From NCBI RefSeq assembly GCF_900107765.1, contig NZ_FNQY01000002.1, forward strand, positions 264,364 to 328,363: a stretch of DNA of 64,000 bases, written 5' to 3'. Shown here one piece after another: positions 1 through 8,755 of this stretch (positions are counted from its first letter, which is position 1; every line of letters starts with the position of its first letter). The translations under genes were made by a program, and so were the position numbers. The notes beneath the pieces were generated by a model. That model worked only from the letters and a program-made list of their open reading frames with translations, was not told the origin of the DNA and did no database searches. Origin of the DNA: Arachidicoccus rhizosphaerae (GTDB taxonomy: Bacteria > Bacteroidota > Bacteroidia > Chitinophagales > Chitinophagaceae).

Positions 1-1
1 C

Positions 2-1813
2 TATATAAATAATGGCGGACTTTTCCCTTTTAATCCTGTCGAAAGATCGAATTTGGTAAAAGATCAACAGGAAATCAAGTATCTGGATATCAGTGGTTCG
101 TTTAAGTTAAATCTGACTCGGGGTTTAAATACAATTGTTACTGCGGGAGAGATCAGCTCATCTTTTAGAAACTATGATTTTGAACCGTCTATTCTTAGTA
201 CAAGGGCCGCAGAAAACGGAGGTACAGGCCGGAATTACGCCAAGCAACAATTAGATGAAAGTGACCAGAAGAGCTTTGAATGGATTGGCAATTACGATAA
301 AACTTTTGGAGCTCATTCCATTAAAGTACTGGGAGGATACTCCTTTCAGTTATTTACAAATTCCGGCTTTGGAGCCAGCAATGAGGATTTTCCATCAGAT
401 CTGCTGACCTGGGATAATTTAGGCACGGGACTATATGGGCAGGAAAAAGGAGTGGACGGTACCAGCTCTTATAGAAATCAATCCAAACTGATTGCTTTTT
501 TTGGGAGAGTAAATTACGATTTTGATAAACGATTTTACCTGTCTGCTTCCTTGCGCCATGAAGGGTCATCTAAGTTCGGACAGAATCACAAATGGGGGGA
601 CTTCCCTGCGCTTTCCGCAGCCTGGAGAATCTCACAGGAACCCTTTATGAAATCAGTTGACTGGTTAAATGAATTGAAACTCCGTGTGGATTATGGAGAA
701 ACCGGCAACCAGGACTTTAGTAGTTATAAGTCTATTTTGACCTATGGCGGGTTTGGATTTTTTACTTTTAATGGAAGGAACTACCAGGTCATTGGACCTA
801 CCCAGACGGCCAATCCGGATCTGGCCTGGGAAAAGGCACAGAATTTTAACCTGGGCATGGATTTCGAAATCAAAAACGGGCTTGTCTCAGGGAGCTTAAA
901 TTATTATATCAGAAGGAATAAGGATTTATTGGGCGATTATCCTATACCGGTTCCACCCAATATTGAAACCAGTATTTATGCCAATGTCGGCACGATGAAA
1001 AATACCGGATTTGAATTGCAATTGGATGCACAAATTGTCAGAAAGAAAAATTTCACCTATAGCGCCTCCTTTAACGGTGCTACTAATAGCAATGAATTTG
1101 TATCCTTTTCTAATAGTTTATATGAAGCCTCTAATTATTTGGATGTGGTGGGTATGCCTGCCCCCGGATCACCCGGCACGATTCAAAGACTTCAGGAGGG
1201 CAAAAGAATCGGTAGTTTTTATTTACTGAAATCAGCGGGAATAGACAGCACCGGGGCGCTTCTGGTATATAATAAAGACGGAGAGGTAATAAGAGGCGAC
1301 AAAGCCAGTAATGACGATAAGCAATTTATCGGTAATGGACTGCCTAAATTTACGGCAAGCCTGGGTAATAATTTTACGTATAAAAACTGGGATCTGAGTG
1401 TGTTTTTCCGGGGAGCTTTTGGTTATGATGTGTTTAATACAACCGCATTTTATCTGGGAACACCCGCCACTCAACAAGATGCGAATGTTTTGACATCCGC
1501 TTATGGCAACGGAAAATACGCTAAATTGACAAATGCAGCGACATCTGCAATTTTAAGTGATTACTTTTTGGAATCAGGTAGTTTTGTCAAATTAGATAAT
1601 GTAACACTAGGATATACTGCCCATTTTGAGCATACATATATTCGGCAGTTACGTGCCTATATTACAGGCAGAAATCTCAAAACTTTTACAAAATTTAAAG
1701 CAGGTGATCCTGAATTAATTCAAACTAACGGACTGTATCCGGGTGTGACTAATAGTCTGGATTATTTCCCTTCTACCTTGCAATTGATATTCGGGGTACA
1801 GGTGACTTTTTAA
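2..1813 (+). CDS. SusC/RagA-family TonB-linked outer-membrane receptor, C-terminal part
   Basis: The reading frame is open from the left edge, so the N-terminal plug domain, signal peptide and start codon lie outside the window. About 604 residues are visible. They show the alternating, aromatic-rich strand pattern of a TonB-dependent beta-barrel, with the SusC hallmark segments GSLNYYIRRNKDLL and VGTMKNTGFELQL, and a barrel-closing C-terminus ending in Phe (GVQVTF). SusC proteins import oligosaccharides or other large nutrients through the outer membrane with a SusD lipoprotein lid. The SusD gene follows after 43 bp, so the two form a pair. The substrate cannot be read from the sequence, and no glycoside hydrolase is nearby in the window. 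Confidence 0.93.
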   Translation, partial: YINNGGLFPFNPVERSNLVKDQQEIKYLDISGSFKLNLTRGLNTIVTAGEISSSFRNYDFEPSILSTRAAENGGTGRNYAKQQLDESDQKSFEWIGNYDKTFGAHSIKVLGGYSFQLFTNSGFGASNEDFPSDLLTWDNLGTGLYGQEKGVDGTSSYRNQSKLIAFFGRVNYDFDKRFYLSASLRHEGSSKFGQNHKWGDFPALSAAWRISQEPFMKSVDWLNELKLRVDYGETGNQDFSSYKSILTYGGFGFFTFNGRNYQVIGPTQTANPDLAWEKAQNFNLGMDFEIKNGLVSGSLNYYIRRNKDLLGDYPIPVPPNIETSIYANVGTMKNTGFELQLDAQIVRKKNFTYSASFNGATNSNEFVSFSNSLYEASNYLDVVGMPAPGSPGTIQRLQEGKRIGSFYLLKSAGIDSTGALLVYNKDGEVIRGDKASNDDKQFIGNGLPKFTASLGNNFTYKNWDLSVFFRGAFGYDVFNTTAFYLGTPATQQDANVLTSAYGNGKYAKLTNAATSAILSDYFLESGSFVKLDNVTLGYTAHFEHTYIRQLRAYITGRNLKTFTKFKAGDPELIQTNGLYPGVTNSLDYFPSTLQLIFGVQVTF

Positions 1814-1856
1814 TTCGGTTTTGATAGAAATTATTCAATCCATAAAATATTAAATA

Positions 1857-3590
1857 ATGCTTAATAAATTTAAGAATCATAAAATCCTGATGATCGCATT
1901 AGTATTTGGGTTAATGTTCAATTCAGCATGTACTAAATTGGATGAAACCGTTTATGATCAGATCAAGGGAGAAGATTTTCCCAGTAATAAAAATGATGTT
2001 ATAAGAAGTTTTTTGCGGCCATTTGAACATGCCTATTGGAGTATACAGGGGGGAAGTACTTTTATGTTGCAAGAAAACAGTTCTGATGAGCTGATGACGC
2101 TTAACCGACAGGGGGATTGGTATGATGGTGCGCAATATCAAAGAGTGCATTATCATACCTGGACACCAAATGATGGGTATACCAGTGATGCTTGGAACGC
2201 CTTTTACCAGGGGATTACGCTAACCACCAATTCTCTTGAAGTATTAAATAAAGTGGATGCTCAAAAGATGGACATGGAAGAAGGCGAATTGAAGGATTTA
2301 AAAGCTGAACTCCATACTTTAAGAGCTTGGTTTCATCTTCGGGCCTTTGATTTTTACAGAAATATTATCATTGTTGATTCTGTAGGAGATAACACGGAAC
2401 CTATGACGCAATCAACGCCCAAAGAGACATTTGATTTTATAGAAAAAGAATTGATCGATGCAATCCCTGATTTACCTACCGTACAGGATCTAGGGGCTGC
2501 AAACGCTATAGGCAGGTGGACAAAGGCCGGAGCCGCGGCACTTTTAGTCAGACTGTATCTTAATGCTAAGGTGTATATCGGGGAAGATAAGTACGCTGAG
2601 TGTGCTAAGATATGTGAGGATATCATTAGCGGAAAGTATGGCAGTTATTCTTTAGAGAACAAATGGGACGCTCCTTTTGATTATACCAATAGTACTTCTT
2701 CAGAGACAATATTTGGATTTCCGGGTAGCCTGAATCAGACCCACTGGCAATATACAGACGGGATGTATTTTTGGTGTGTGACATACCAGGCTCCCAGGTA
2801 TTTTGGCTTCTCTGATTTCGGAGATGCCAATCCTAAATTTGCCCTGCAGCCGGGCAGAGATGTGGACAGTGTAGAATATAGTTTTAAGTTAGGTAAGCCT
2901 TTTTTGAAATTCCAGAAGTATAAAGATGATTACAGATTAAAACTTTATAAGAATCTGGGAAGTAGTAAAAGGGAAGGAATGTTTTTATATGGTTATCTGC
3001 CATATACAAATAGTGAAGGAAATCCCGACACGGTGCGGGGCAATAAGGGAGATTATCCGTTATTTATCCGAGACCAGGTTGGGATGTTTCTGGATGCAAA
3101 ACCCGGTACCAGGATTGCCGATAAAGAGTCTGATATGAATCATGCAGATCATAATTCAGGTGTATTCCCGGTGAAATATCCATTTTATCCTGACGGAGAT
3201 GATAACCGGATTACATCGGCTTATGCTGAGATCAGGCTGGCTGAAATATATTATTCCTTAGCGGAATGTAAATACAGGGCGGGGGATAAGGCCGGCGCTG
3301 CTACCTTATTAAATGATGTCAGGAAAAGAGATTATCCGGATGGCTCAGCCAGTTTATATAAAGCGGATGGTAGTCAATTGACGGATCAGGAAATGCTGGA
3401 TGAGTGGGGAAGAGAATTTCTGGTAGAAGGAAGAAGACGGACAGATTTAATAAGGTGGGGTGTCTTTAACACCGGAACCTGGTGGGATAAAAAACCAGAT
3501 GCTGATAACCATACCGAGATTTTCCCTATTGGTGTAAATGTGCTGAATGCATCTGCCGGGTCACTTAAACAAAATCCCGGATATGAATAG
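1857..3590 (+). CDS. SusD/RagB-family nutrient-binding outer-membrane lipoprotein
   Basis: 577 residues. The N-terminus is a lipoprotein signal peptide whose lipobox ends FNSAC, so Cys25 is the likely lipidated residue. The body has the helical TPR-like SusD fold features: an HTLRAWFHLRAFDFYRN segment near residues 152-170 and the C-terminal AEIRLAEIYYSLAECKYRAG / EFLVEGRRRTDLIRWG pattern typical of the RagB/SusD C-terminal domain. It would act on the cell surface as the substrate-binding lid of the SusC barrel encoded just upstream. The ATG is preceded by an A-rich stretch rather than a Shine-Dalgarno, as is usual in Bacteroidota. Confidence 0.94.
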   Translation: MLNKFKNHKILMIALVFGLMFNSACTKLDETVYDQIKGEDFPSNKNDVIRSFLRPFEHAYWSIQGGSTFMLQENSSDELMTLNRQGDWYDGAQYQRVHYHTWTPNDGYTSDAWNAFYQGITLTTNSLEVLNKVDAQKMDMEEGELKDLKAELHTLRAWFHLRAFDFYRNIIIVDSVGDNTEPMTQSTPKETFDFIEKELIDAIPDLPTVQDLGAANAIGRWTKAGAAALLVRLYLNAKVYIGEDKYAECAKICEDIISGKYGSYSLENKWDAPFDYTNSTSSETIFGFPGSLNQTHWQYTDGMYFWCVTYQAPRYFGFSDFGDANPKFALQPGRDVDSVEYSFKLGKPFLKFQKYKDDYRLKLYKNLGSSKREGMFLYGYLPYTNSEGNPDTVRGNKGDYPLFIRDQVGMFLDAKPGTRIADKESDMNHADHNSGVFPVKYPFYPDGDDNRITSAYAEIRLAEIYYSLAECKYRAGDKAGAATLLNDVRKRDYPDGSASLYKADGSQLTDQEMLDEWGREFLVEGRRRTDLIRWGVFNTGTWWDKKPDADNHTEIFPIGVNVLNASAGSLKQNPGYE

Positions 3591-3604
3591 TTCATTAAAC
3601 TGAT

Positions 3605-3638
3605 CAACCAATTGCCATGTTTATTTAAAAATTGGTTG
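3605..3638 (+). other. hairpin just after susD
   Basis: Inverted repeat CAACCAATT / AATTGGTTG with a 16-base loop, 15 bases after the susD stop. It sits directly before the stronger terminator at 3644 and may protect the 3' end of the susCD mRNA. This is inferred from the sequence only. Confidence 0.4.
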
Positions 3639-3643
3639 GTTGT

Positions 3644-3676
3644 TGGCGCTCCTTTTTATGTGGGGAGCGCCATTTT
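3644..3676 (+). terminator. susCD rho-independent terminator
   Basis: Nine-base perfect stem TGGCGCTCC / GGAGCGCCA followed by TTTTCC. It lies downstream of susD and upstream of the dodecin gene. Confidence 0.65.
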
Positions 3677-3753
3677 CCTATGGTTGAATATGGAACTTTA
3701 ATAAAAATAACTTATATTGTGTTTCAATTTATAACCTTTAAAAGAAAAATATC

Positions 3754-3957
3754 ATGGCAGTATTAAAAGTTATTGAAGTAATGGCCAGTTCATCCAAAAG
3801 CTGGGAAGATGCGGCGGCGCAGGCAGTTACAGAAGCCTCTAAAACGCTCAAAGGTATTCGCTCCGTATATGTTAAGGAACAAAGTGCAGTTGTGGTGGAC
3901 AATAAGATTACTGAATACAGAGTGAACCTGAAGCTTTCTTTTACCGTGGAGAATTAA
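3754..3957 (+). CDS. dodecin (flavin-storage protein)
   Basis: 67 residues, the normal dodecin length. The sequence carries the family pattern of a short beta strand (VLKVIEVMASS), SW-EDAAAQAV helix with the flavin-stacking Trp, then IRSVYVKEQSAVV and a C-terminal strand EYRVNLKLSFTVE. Dodecins assemble into dodecamers that bind riboflavin or FMN and buffer free flavin. The gene stands alone between two terminators. The ATG is preceded by AAAAGAAAAATATC, an A-rich translation initiation region. Confidence 0.93.
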   Translation: MAVLKVIEVMASSSKSWEDAAAQAVTEASKTLKGIRSVYVKEQSAVVVDNKITEYRVNLKLSFTVEN

Positions 3958-4019
3958 TCCGCAAATTTCAAATCAGCGCATTTAAAGAGTTCTTAAGGCT
4001 AAAACCTACTGAGAGTTCT

Positions 4020-4069
4020 ATTGTTATTAAAAAGACCATTCAATATTGAATGGTCTTTTTAATAACAAT
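4020..4069. terminator. 50-bp perfect palindrome, bidirectional terminator
   Basis: Two 25-base arms are exact reverse complements with no spacer, centred at 4044/4045. The core reads AAAAGACCATTCAA / TTGAATGGTCTTTT, flanked by A and T runs on both sides. It sits between the convergent dodecin and pgi genes, so it can end transcription from both directions. Confidence 0.85.
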
Positions 4070-4087
4070 GATATCTTATAGTATCTG

Positions 4088-5743
4088 TTAATTTCTAAGA
4101 GATTTATAAGCGTTGATCAGACCGTTGGTGGAGCTGTCATGTGCACTAACGCTTTGATCATCTTTTAATTCAGGGAGAATTTTGCCAGCCAGTTGTTTAC
4201 CCAGCTCAACACCCCATTGGTCAAAACTGAAGATATTCCAGATAACGCCTTGCACAAATATTTTATGCTCATATAAAGCGATTAAGCTGCCCAGCGTTTC
4301 CGGCGTAATTTCCTTTACCAAAATGGAATTCGTCGGGCGGTTCCCTTCAAATACCTTAAAGGGCGCAATTTTTTTAATTTCTTCAGCCGACTTTCCTTGT
4401 GCTTCTAATTCTTCTATGACGGTTTGCTCTGATTTGCCGTTCATAAGAGCTTCAGTTTGGGCAAAGAAGTTACTGAGCAGTTTTTGATGATGATCACCAA
4501 TGGGATTGTGGCTGATGGCAGGTGCGATAAAATCTGCTGGGATAATAACGGTTCCCTGATGGATCAGTTGATAAAATGCGTGCTGACCATTGGTGCCGGG
4601 CTCACCCCAGATGACCGGGCCGGTACTGTAAGAAACTTCATCGCCTTTTCTGTCAACGCTTTTACCGTTGCTTTCCATATTGCCTTGTTGAAAATAAGCA
4701 CTGAAACGGTGTAAGTATTGATCATAAGGTAATATGGCCTCTGTCTGGGTGCCAAAAAAGTTGGTATACCATAATCCGACCAGCGCCATAATGACCGGTA
4801 TGTTTTCCTTAAAGGCCGTTGTTCTGAAGTGCTCATCCGTTTTATAGGCTCCTTTAAGTAAAGATTCGAAGTTGTTATACCCGACACTTAGGACAATGGA
4901 CAGTCCGATGGCACTCCATAAAGAATAACGACCGCCTACCCAATCCCAAAACTCAAACATATTGGCAGGGTCAATACCAAATTTCTTTACTTCCGTTTCA
5001 TTAGTGGAAAGTGCAACAAAATGTTTTGCGACGTGCGCTTCATCCTCAGCAGACTTTAAGAACCAATCTCTGGCCGTATGAGCATTCGTCATGGTTTCCT
5101 GCGTAGTAAAAGTCTTGGAGGCAATTAAAAATAAGGTTTCTTCGGGAGTGACTTTTTTTAAGGTTTCGGCAATCTGTGTTCCGTCCACATTACTCACAAA
5201 ATAAGGTTGTATTCCTTCTACCCAATAAGGTTTCAGGGCTTCAGTTACCATCACCGGACCTAAATCGCTGCCTCCAATGCCAATATTGACGATATATTTG
5301 ATTTTTTTGCCGCTATAACCTGTCCAGGCACCGCTATGGATTTTTTCAGCAAATGCCTTCATCTGTTGCAGGACGCGGTTAACATCTCCCATGACATCTT
5401 TGCCATCGCTTAATACCGGCTTTCCGGAGAAATTTCTGAGCGCGGTATGTAAAACGGACCTGTTTTCGGTTTCATTGATCTTATCACCGGTGAACATCGC
5501 TTCGATGGCCGGTTTTAATTGGCATTCCTCCGCCAAGGCTAATAGCAGGTTAATGGTTTTATCTGTAATGATGTTTTTGGAATAATCAAACAGTATGTCA
5601 TCCAATTTAAGAGAGAATTGGTTAAATCTATCGGGACTTTTTGAAAACAGATTTTTCATCTGCGTTTGGCTCATTTCTTCCTGATAATGTTTTTTCAGCA
5701 GGATCCAAGCCTGTGTGGTTGTCGGATTAATTTTCGGTAGCAT
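4088..5743 (-). CDS. pgi: glucose-6-phosphate isomerase
   Basis: 551 residues, the usual length of the long bacterial PGI. It interconverts glucose-6-phosphate and fructose-6-phosphate in the cytosol (glycolysis and gluconeogenesis). Visible family segments are [18 protein letters not shown] (phosphate-binding SIS region), [28 protein letters not shown] (PGI signature), the catalytic-glutamate region [14 protein letters not shown] and [13 protein letters not shown], and a C-terminal [15 protein letters not shown] helix. It is single and divergent from dnaX, and its 3' end faces the palindromic terminator. Confidence 0.97.
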   Translation of the reverse strand: MLPKINPTTTQAWILLKKHYQEEMSQTQMKNLFSKSPDRFNQFSLKLDDILFDYSKNIITDKTINLLLALAEECQLKPAIEAMFTGDKINETENRSVLHTALRNFSGKPVLSDGKDVMGDVNRVLQQMKAFAEKIHSGAWTGYSGKKIKYIVNIGIGGSDLGPVMVTEALKPYWVEGIQPYFVSNVDGTQIAETLKKVTPEETLFLIASKTFTTQETMTNAHTARDWFLKSAEDEAHVAKHFVALSTNETEVKKFGIDPANMFEFWDWVGGRYSLWSAIGLSIVLSVGYNNFESLLKGAYKTDEHFRTTAFKENIPVIMALVGLWYTNFFGTQTEAILPYDQYLHRFSAYFQQGNMESNGKSVDRKGDEVSYSTGPVIWGEPGTNGQHAFYQLIHQGTVIIPADFIAPAISHNPIGDHHQKLLSNFFAQTEALMNGKSEQTVIEELEAQGKSAEEIKKIAPFKVFEGNRPTNSILVKEITPETLGSLIALYEHKIFVQGVIWNIFSFDQWGVELGKQLAGKILPELKDDQSVSAHDSSTNGLINAYKSLRN

Positions 5744-5803
5744 GACAATTTTTATGTTTAATTGATAAAATAGTTGATTTTATTTTCAATTGATGAATGA
5801 TGA

Positions 5804-5811
5804 CAAAATTA
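5804..5811 (-). promoter_or_regulatory. putative pgi -7 promoter element
   Basis: On the minus strand this reads TAATTTTG, a full match to the Bacteroidota -7 consensus TAnnTTTG, about 60 bases upstream of the pgi start. No clear -33 TTTG at ideal spacing was seen. Confidence 0.45.
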
Positions 5812-5837
5812 ACCCCAAAATCCTTAAATACCTGCTT

Positions 5838-5845
5838 TATTTTTG
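5838..5845 (+). promoter_or_regulatory. putative dnaX -7 promoter element
   Basis: TATTTTTG on the plus strand matches TAnnTTTG, about 148 bases upstream of dnaX. A second weaker candidate, TATCTTGC, lies only about 10 bases before the start codon. Confidence 0.35.
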
Positions 5846-5992
5846 ATATATGAAAATTTGTGATAATGTTGAAGAAAGCGGCATCTGGTTACCTACTATA
5901 TTTTGGAAACTGGGCACAATTTATCCACATTAAGCAGTCGTCTGGGTAAAGGATCGTTTAGAAATTGCTGAATTGTTTATCTTGCATCACAT

Positions 5993-7894
5993 ATGGACAA
6001 TTTTGTAGTATCAGCCAGGAAATATCGCCCCCAGACCTTCGATACAGTTGTGGGTCAAGGACATATAACAACAACATTAAAGAACGCAATTAAGAATGGT
6101 CAACTTGCACATGCTTTCTTGTTTTGTGGTCCAAGAGGGGTGGGGAAAACAACCTGTGCCCGTATTTTGGCTAAAACCATTAATTGTGAGAATCTGCAAC
6201 CAAATGGTGAAGCATGCGACCAGTGTCCATCCTGCAAAAGTTTTAATGAGGGGATTTCCTTGAATATTCATGAATTGGATGCTGCCAGCAATAATTCGGT
6301 GGATGATATCAGGGCACTGGTGGAACAGGTGCGGTTTGCACCACAAGCGGGGAAATACAAAGTGTATATCGTGGATGAGGTGCATATGTTAAGTTCCAGT
6401 GCCTTTAATGCCTTTTTGAAAACATTGGAAGAGCCCCCTTCTTATGCGATATTTATTTTGGCCACCACTGAAAAGCACAAAATTCTGCCGACCATTTTAA
6501 GTCGATGTCAAATTTTTGATTTTAAAAGAATTACCAATCAGGATACAGTTGGTCATTTAGAACAAATAGCCACTAAAGAGCATATTGAAGCTGAAAAAGC
6601 TGCCTTACAGTTGATCGCACAGAAAAGTGAGGGCTGTATGCGTGATTCATTAAGTATTTTGGATAAAATCGTCAGCTTTACCAACGGAGCGGTGACCTAT
6701 CAAAATACACTGGAGCATTTAAATATCCTGGATGATGAATATTATTTTCAGCTGCTGGACAGTCTTGTCGCTCAGGATATGGCCAGTGCATTGTTATTAT
6801 ATGATCAAATAAATAAAAAGGGTTTTGAGGGGGATATCGTGCTCAACGGCTTTGCAGGATTTATCCGTAACTTACTAGTTTGTCAACAGCCCAAAGCATT
6901 GGAATTATTGGATGTCGTTGATGCCATGCAGGTGAAATATAAGGAAAGGGCAGGGCAGATCTCTGCTTCTTTTCTGGTCAGCGGTCTGAATATTTTAAAT
7001 CAGGCGGAAATTGAATATAAGATGGCCAGAAATAAACGACTGCATGTTGAAATGGCACTGATTAAACTTAATTTTTTGCAACAGGCCATTGAACTGTCAT
7101 TGGATGAGTCCGGAAAGGTGGTAAAAAAAAAGCAGATTGATGGTCCGGTAGCCTATAGAGAAAGAAAGATTCTAAGCATGGATGTTGCCAGTTCTGCCAC
7201 TGGTAAGAAGACCGCCGCGCCGGTACTTAATCATCACGCTAATGCATCTGCTACAGGTTCTGCGCTATATGTACAGCCTGAAAATAAAACGCCCGCTGCC
7301 ACAAATGAGCAGTTTAATGCAAATCCCGTTGTAGGCAATCTGCGGTCAAGTGACCCAATCAGCCCTTCTGAACCACCTGCTTCTGTTACCAGTCGTCCGG
7401 TGGAACAAAAAATAGAAGGTAGTACCGGAAATACGCTGAAGAGGCCGGCCAGGCAAAATCTCCTGGATGCTATTAAGGCAAAAGTCGGCCGTGAATATGA
7501 GGTAAGGGAAGTGGAAAACCCTGATCCGCTTACCATGGAGAAATTAAAGCCGCTATGGGATGAATTTGCTGATAACTTGCTGGCCCAGGGCAAGCACTCT
7601 GCAGCGAATACTTTTAATGCGGCAAAATTAACCATACAGTCAGAGGAACTCTTTCAAATTGAGGTGCAGGCTGTGACGCAAAAAAAGATTATTGAACATG
7701 AAAAAATGATGCTGTTGGATTTTCTGCAAAGGAAATTTAAAAACAGGTTACTGACATTTACGTTATATGTGCCGCCGACGGCGATGGAAGTGAAATTGCC
7801 TCCTAGCAGCAGGGAACGTTTTGATGCGATGGTGAAGAAAAATCCCGCTTTACTGGCACTAAAAAATCAATTAAAACTTAATTTAGATTATTAA
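5993..7894 (+). CDS. dnaX: DNA polymerase III subunits gamma and tau
   Basis: 633 residues. This AAA+ clamp-loader ATPase loads the beta sliding clamp and, in the tau form, bridges polymerases at the fork. Visible elements are Walker A GPRGVGKTT (residues 45-53), the four-cysteine zinc site (C at CENLQ and CDQCPSC, about 65-82), Walker B YIVDEVHML, the sensor region ILATTEKHKILPTILSRCQ, then clamp-loader domain III to about residue 375. A low-complexity linker of about 110 residues is followed by a distinct C-terminal domain (from about 490) that resembles the tau-specific polymerase-binding region. Codons 377-380 contain an A9 run; a frame change there would stop at once, giving a gamma-like short form. 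Confidence 0.96.
   Translation: MDNFVVSARKYRPQTFDTVVGQGHITTTLKNAIKNGQLAHAFLFCGPRGVGKTTCARILAKTINCENLQPNGEACDQCPSCKSFNEGISLNIHELDAASNNSVDDIRALVEQVRFAPQAGKYKVYIVDEVHMLSSSAFNAFLKTLEEPPSYAIFILATTEKHKILPTILSRCQIFDFKRITNQDTVGHLEQIATKEHIEAEKAALQLIAQKSEGCMRDSLSILDKIVSFTNGAVTYQNTLEHLNILDDEYYFQLLDSLVAQDMASALLLYDQINKKGFEGDIVLNGFAGFIRNLLVCQQPKALELLDVVDAMQVKYKERAGQISASFLVSGLNILNQAEIEYKMARNKRLHVEMALIKLNFLQQAIELSLDESGKVVKKKQIDGPVAYRERKILSMDVASSATGKKTAAPVLNHHANASATGSALYVQPENKTPAATNEQFNANPVVGNLRSSDPISPSEPPASVTSRPVEQKIEGSTGNTLKRPARQNLLDAIKAKVGREYEVREVENPDPLTMEKLKPLWDEFADNLLAQGKHSAANTFNAAKLTIQSEELFQIEVQAVTQKKIIEHEKMMLLDFLQRKFKNRLLTFTLYVPPTAMEVKLPPSSRERFDAMVKKNPALLALKNQLKLNLDY
7123..7131 (+). promoter_or_regulatory. 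A9 slippery tract in dnaX (candidate gamma-producing site)
   Basis: Nine consecutive A within codons GTA AAA AAA AAG. Gain of one A, or a -1 ribosomal shift, reads GCA GAT TGA and stops at 7138-7140 (about 382 residues). A +1 shift stops at TAG 7149-7151. The position, after clamp-loader domain III and before the linker, is where gamma ends in species that make both forms. Thermus thermophilus dnaX is known to use an A9 transcriptional slippage site. Use here is inference. Confidence 0.5.
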
Positions 7895-7897
7895 CCC

Positions 7898-7914
7898 AAG
7901 CGGCTTTGCCGCTT
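7898..7914 (+). terminator. short hairpin after dnaX
   Basis: AAGCGGC-TTT-GCCGCTT, a 7-base stem with a 3-base loop, followed by ATTTATTT. It starts one base after the dnaX stop region. It could end or attenuate dnaX transcription ahead of uppP. Confidence 0.5.
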
Positions 7915-7941
7915 ATTTATTTACCCTAACTTCTCTCTTTT

Positions 7942-8739
7942 ATGGATTACATTCAGGCCATTATTCTTGGAATTATAGAAGGTTTAACTGAATTTTTACC
8001 TGTTTCATCTACCGGCCATCTGATTATAGGAAGTTCCCTGTTAGGAATTGATCCCAATGATCAGTTTGTCCAACTGTTTAACGTCGCCATTCAATTAGGT
8101 ACTATATTATCGGTAGTGGTACTTTATTTTAAGCGCTTTTTTAAATCCCTTGATTTTTATTATAAACTGTTTGTGGCCTTTATACCGGCCGTAGTACTTG
8201 GTCTTTTGTTTAATAAGCAGATTGAAGCTTTTTTAGGCAATGTTACGATCGTTGCTATTTGCCTGTTGTTGGGCGGTATTGTGTTGTTATTTGTAGAAAA
8301 GCTATTTAAGAATCCGACCCTGGACAATGCGGATAATGTCCCTTATCCAAGTGCCTTTAAGATTGGTATCTGGCAGTGTCTGGCAATGATTCCGGGTGTG
8401 AGCAGAAGTGCGGCAAGTATCATTGGTGGTATGCAACAAAAATTGACAAAAAAGGCTGCGGCTGAGTTTTCTTTTTTCCTGGCCGTACCTACCATGTTTG
8501 GCGCTACTGCAAAAAAGCTCTATGATTTTTATAAACAAGGTCTCGTTATCAGCAGCCATGAATGGGGAATCTTAGGTGTAGGTAATTTGGTTGGATTTAT
8601 AGTGGCCATAATCGCTATTAAATCTTTTATTGGTTTTGTGACCAAACACGGCTTTAAGGCGTTTGGTATTTATCGTATAGTTGTAGGACTGGTGATTTTA
8701 ATTTTGATTTTCTCTGGCCATAGTTTACAAATGGTATAG
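7942..8739 (+). CDS. uppP: undecaprenyl-diphosphatase
   Basis: 265 residues, multi-spanning inner-membrane protein of the BacA/UppP family. It dephosphorylates undecaprenyl pyrophosphate to recycle the lipid carrier for peptidoglycan synthesis; overexpression in other bacteria gives bacitracin resistance. The two family signatures are present: [14 protein letters not shown] near residues 13-26 and [14 protein letters not shown] near 150-163, which form the active site. Around seven hydrophobic segments can be counted. It lies 47 bp after dnaX and 16 bp before the MFS gene, so at least the latter pair is probably cotranscribed. Confidence 0.96.
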   Translation: MDYIQAIILGIIEGLTEFLPVSSTGHLIIGSSLLGIDPNDQFVQLFNVAIQLGTILSVVVLYFKRFFKSLDFYYKLFVAFIPAVVLGLLFNKQIEAFLGNVTIVAICLLLGGIVLLFVEKLFKNPTLDNADNVPYPSAFKIGIWQCLAMIPGVSRSAASIIGGMQQKLTKKAAAEFSFFLAVPTMFGATAKKLYDFYKQGLVISSHEWGILGVGNLVGFIVAIIAIKSFIGFVTKHGFKAFGIYRIVVGLVILILIFSGHSLQMV

Positions 8740-8755
8740 TTTAAATTTAAGCTCC

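Noticed and set aside
7234..7635. Minus-strand frame of 133 codons inside dnaX
   Set aside because: Antisense to the low-complexity linker and tau-specific part of dnaX; amino-acid bias mirrors the linker.
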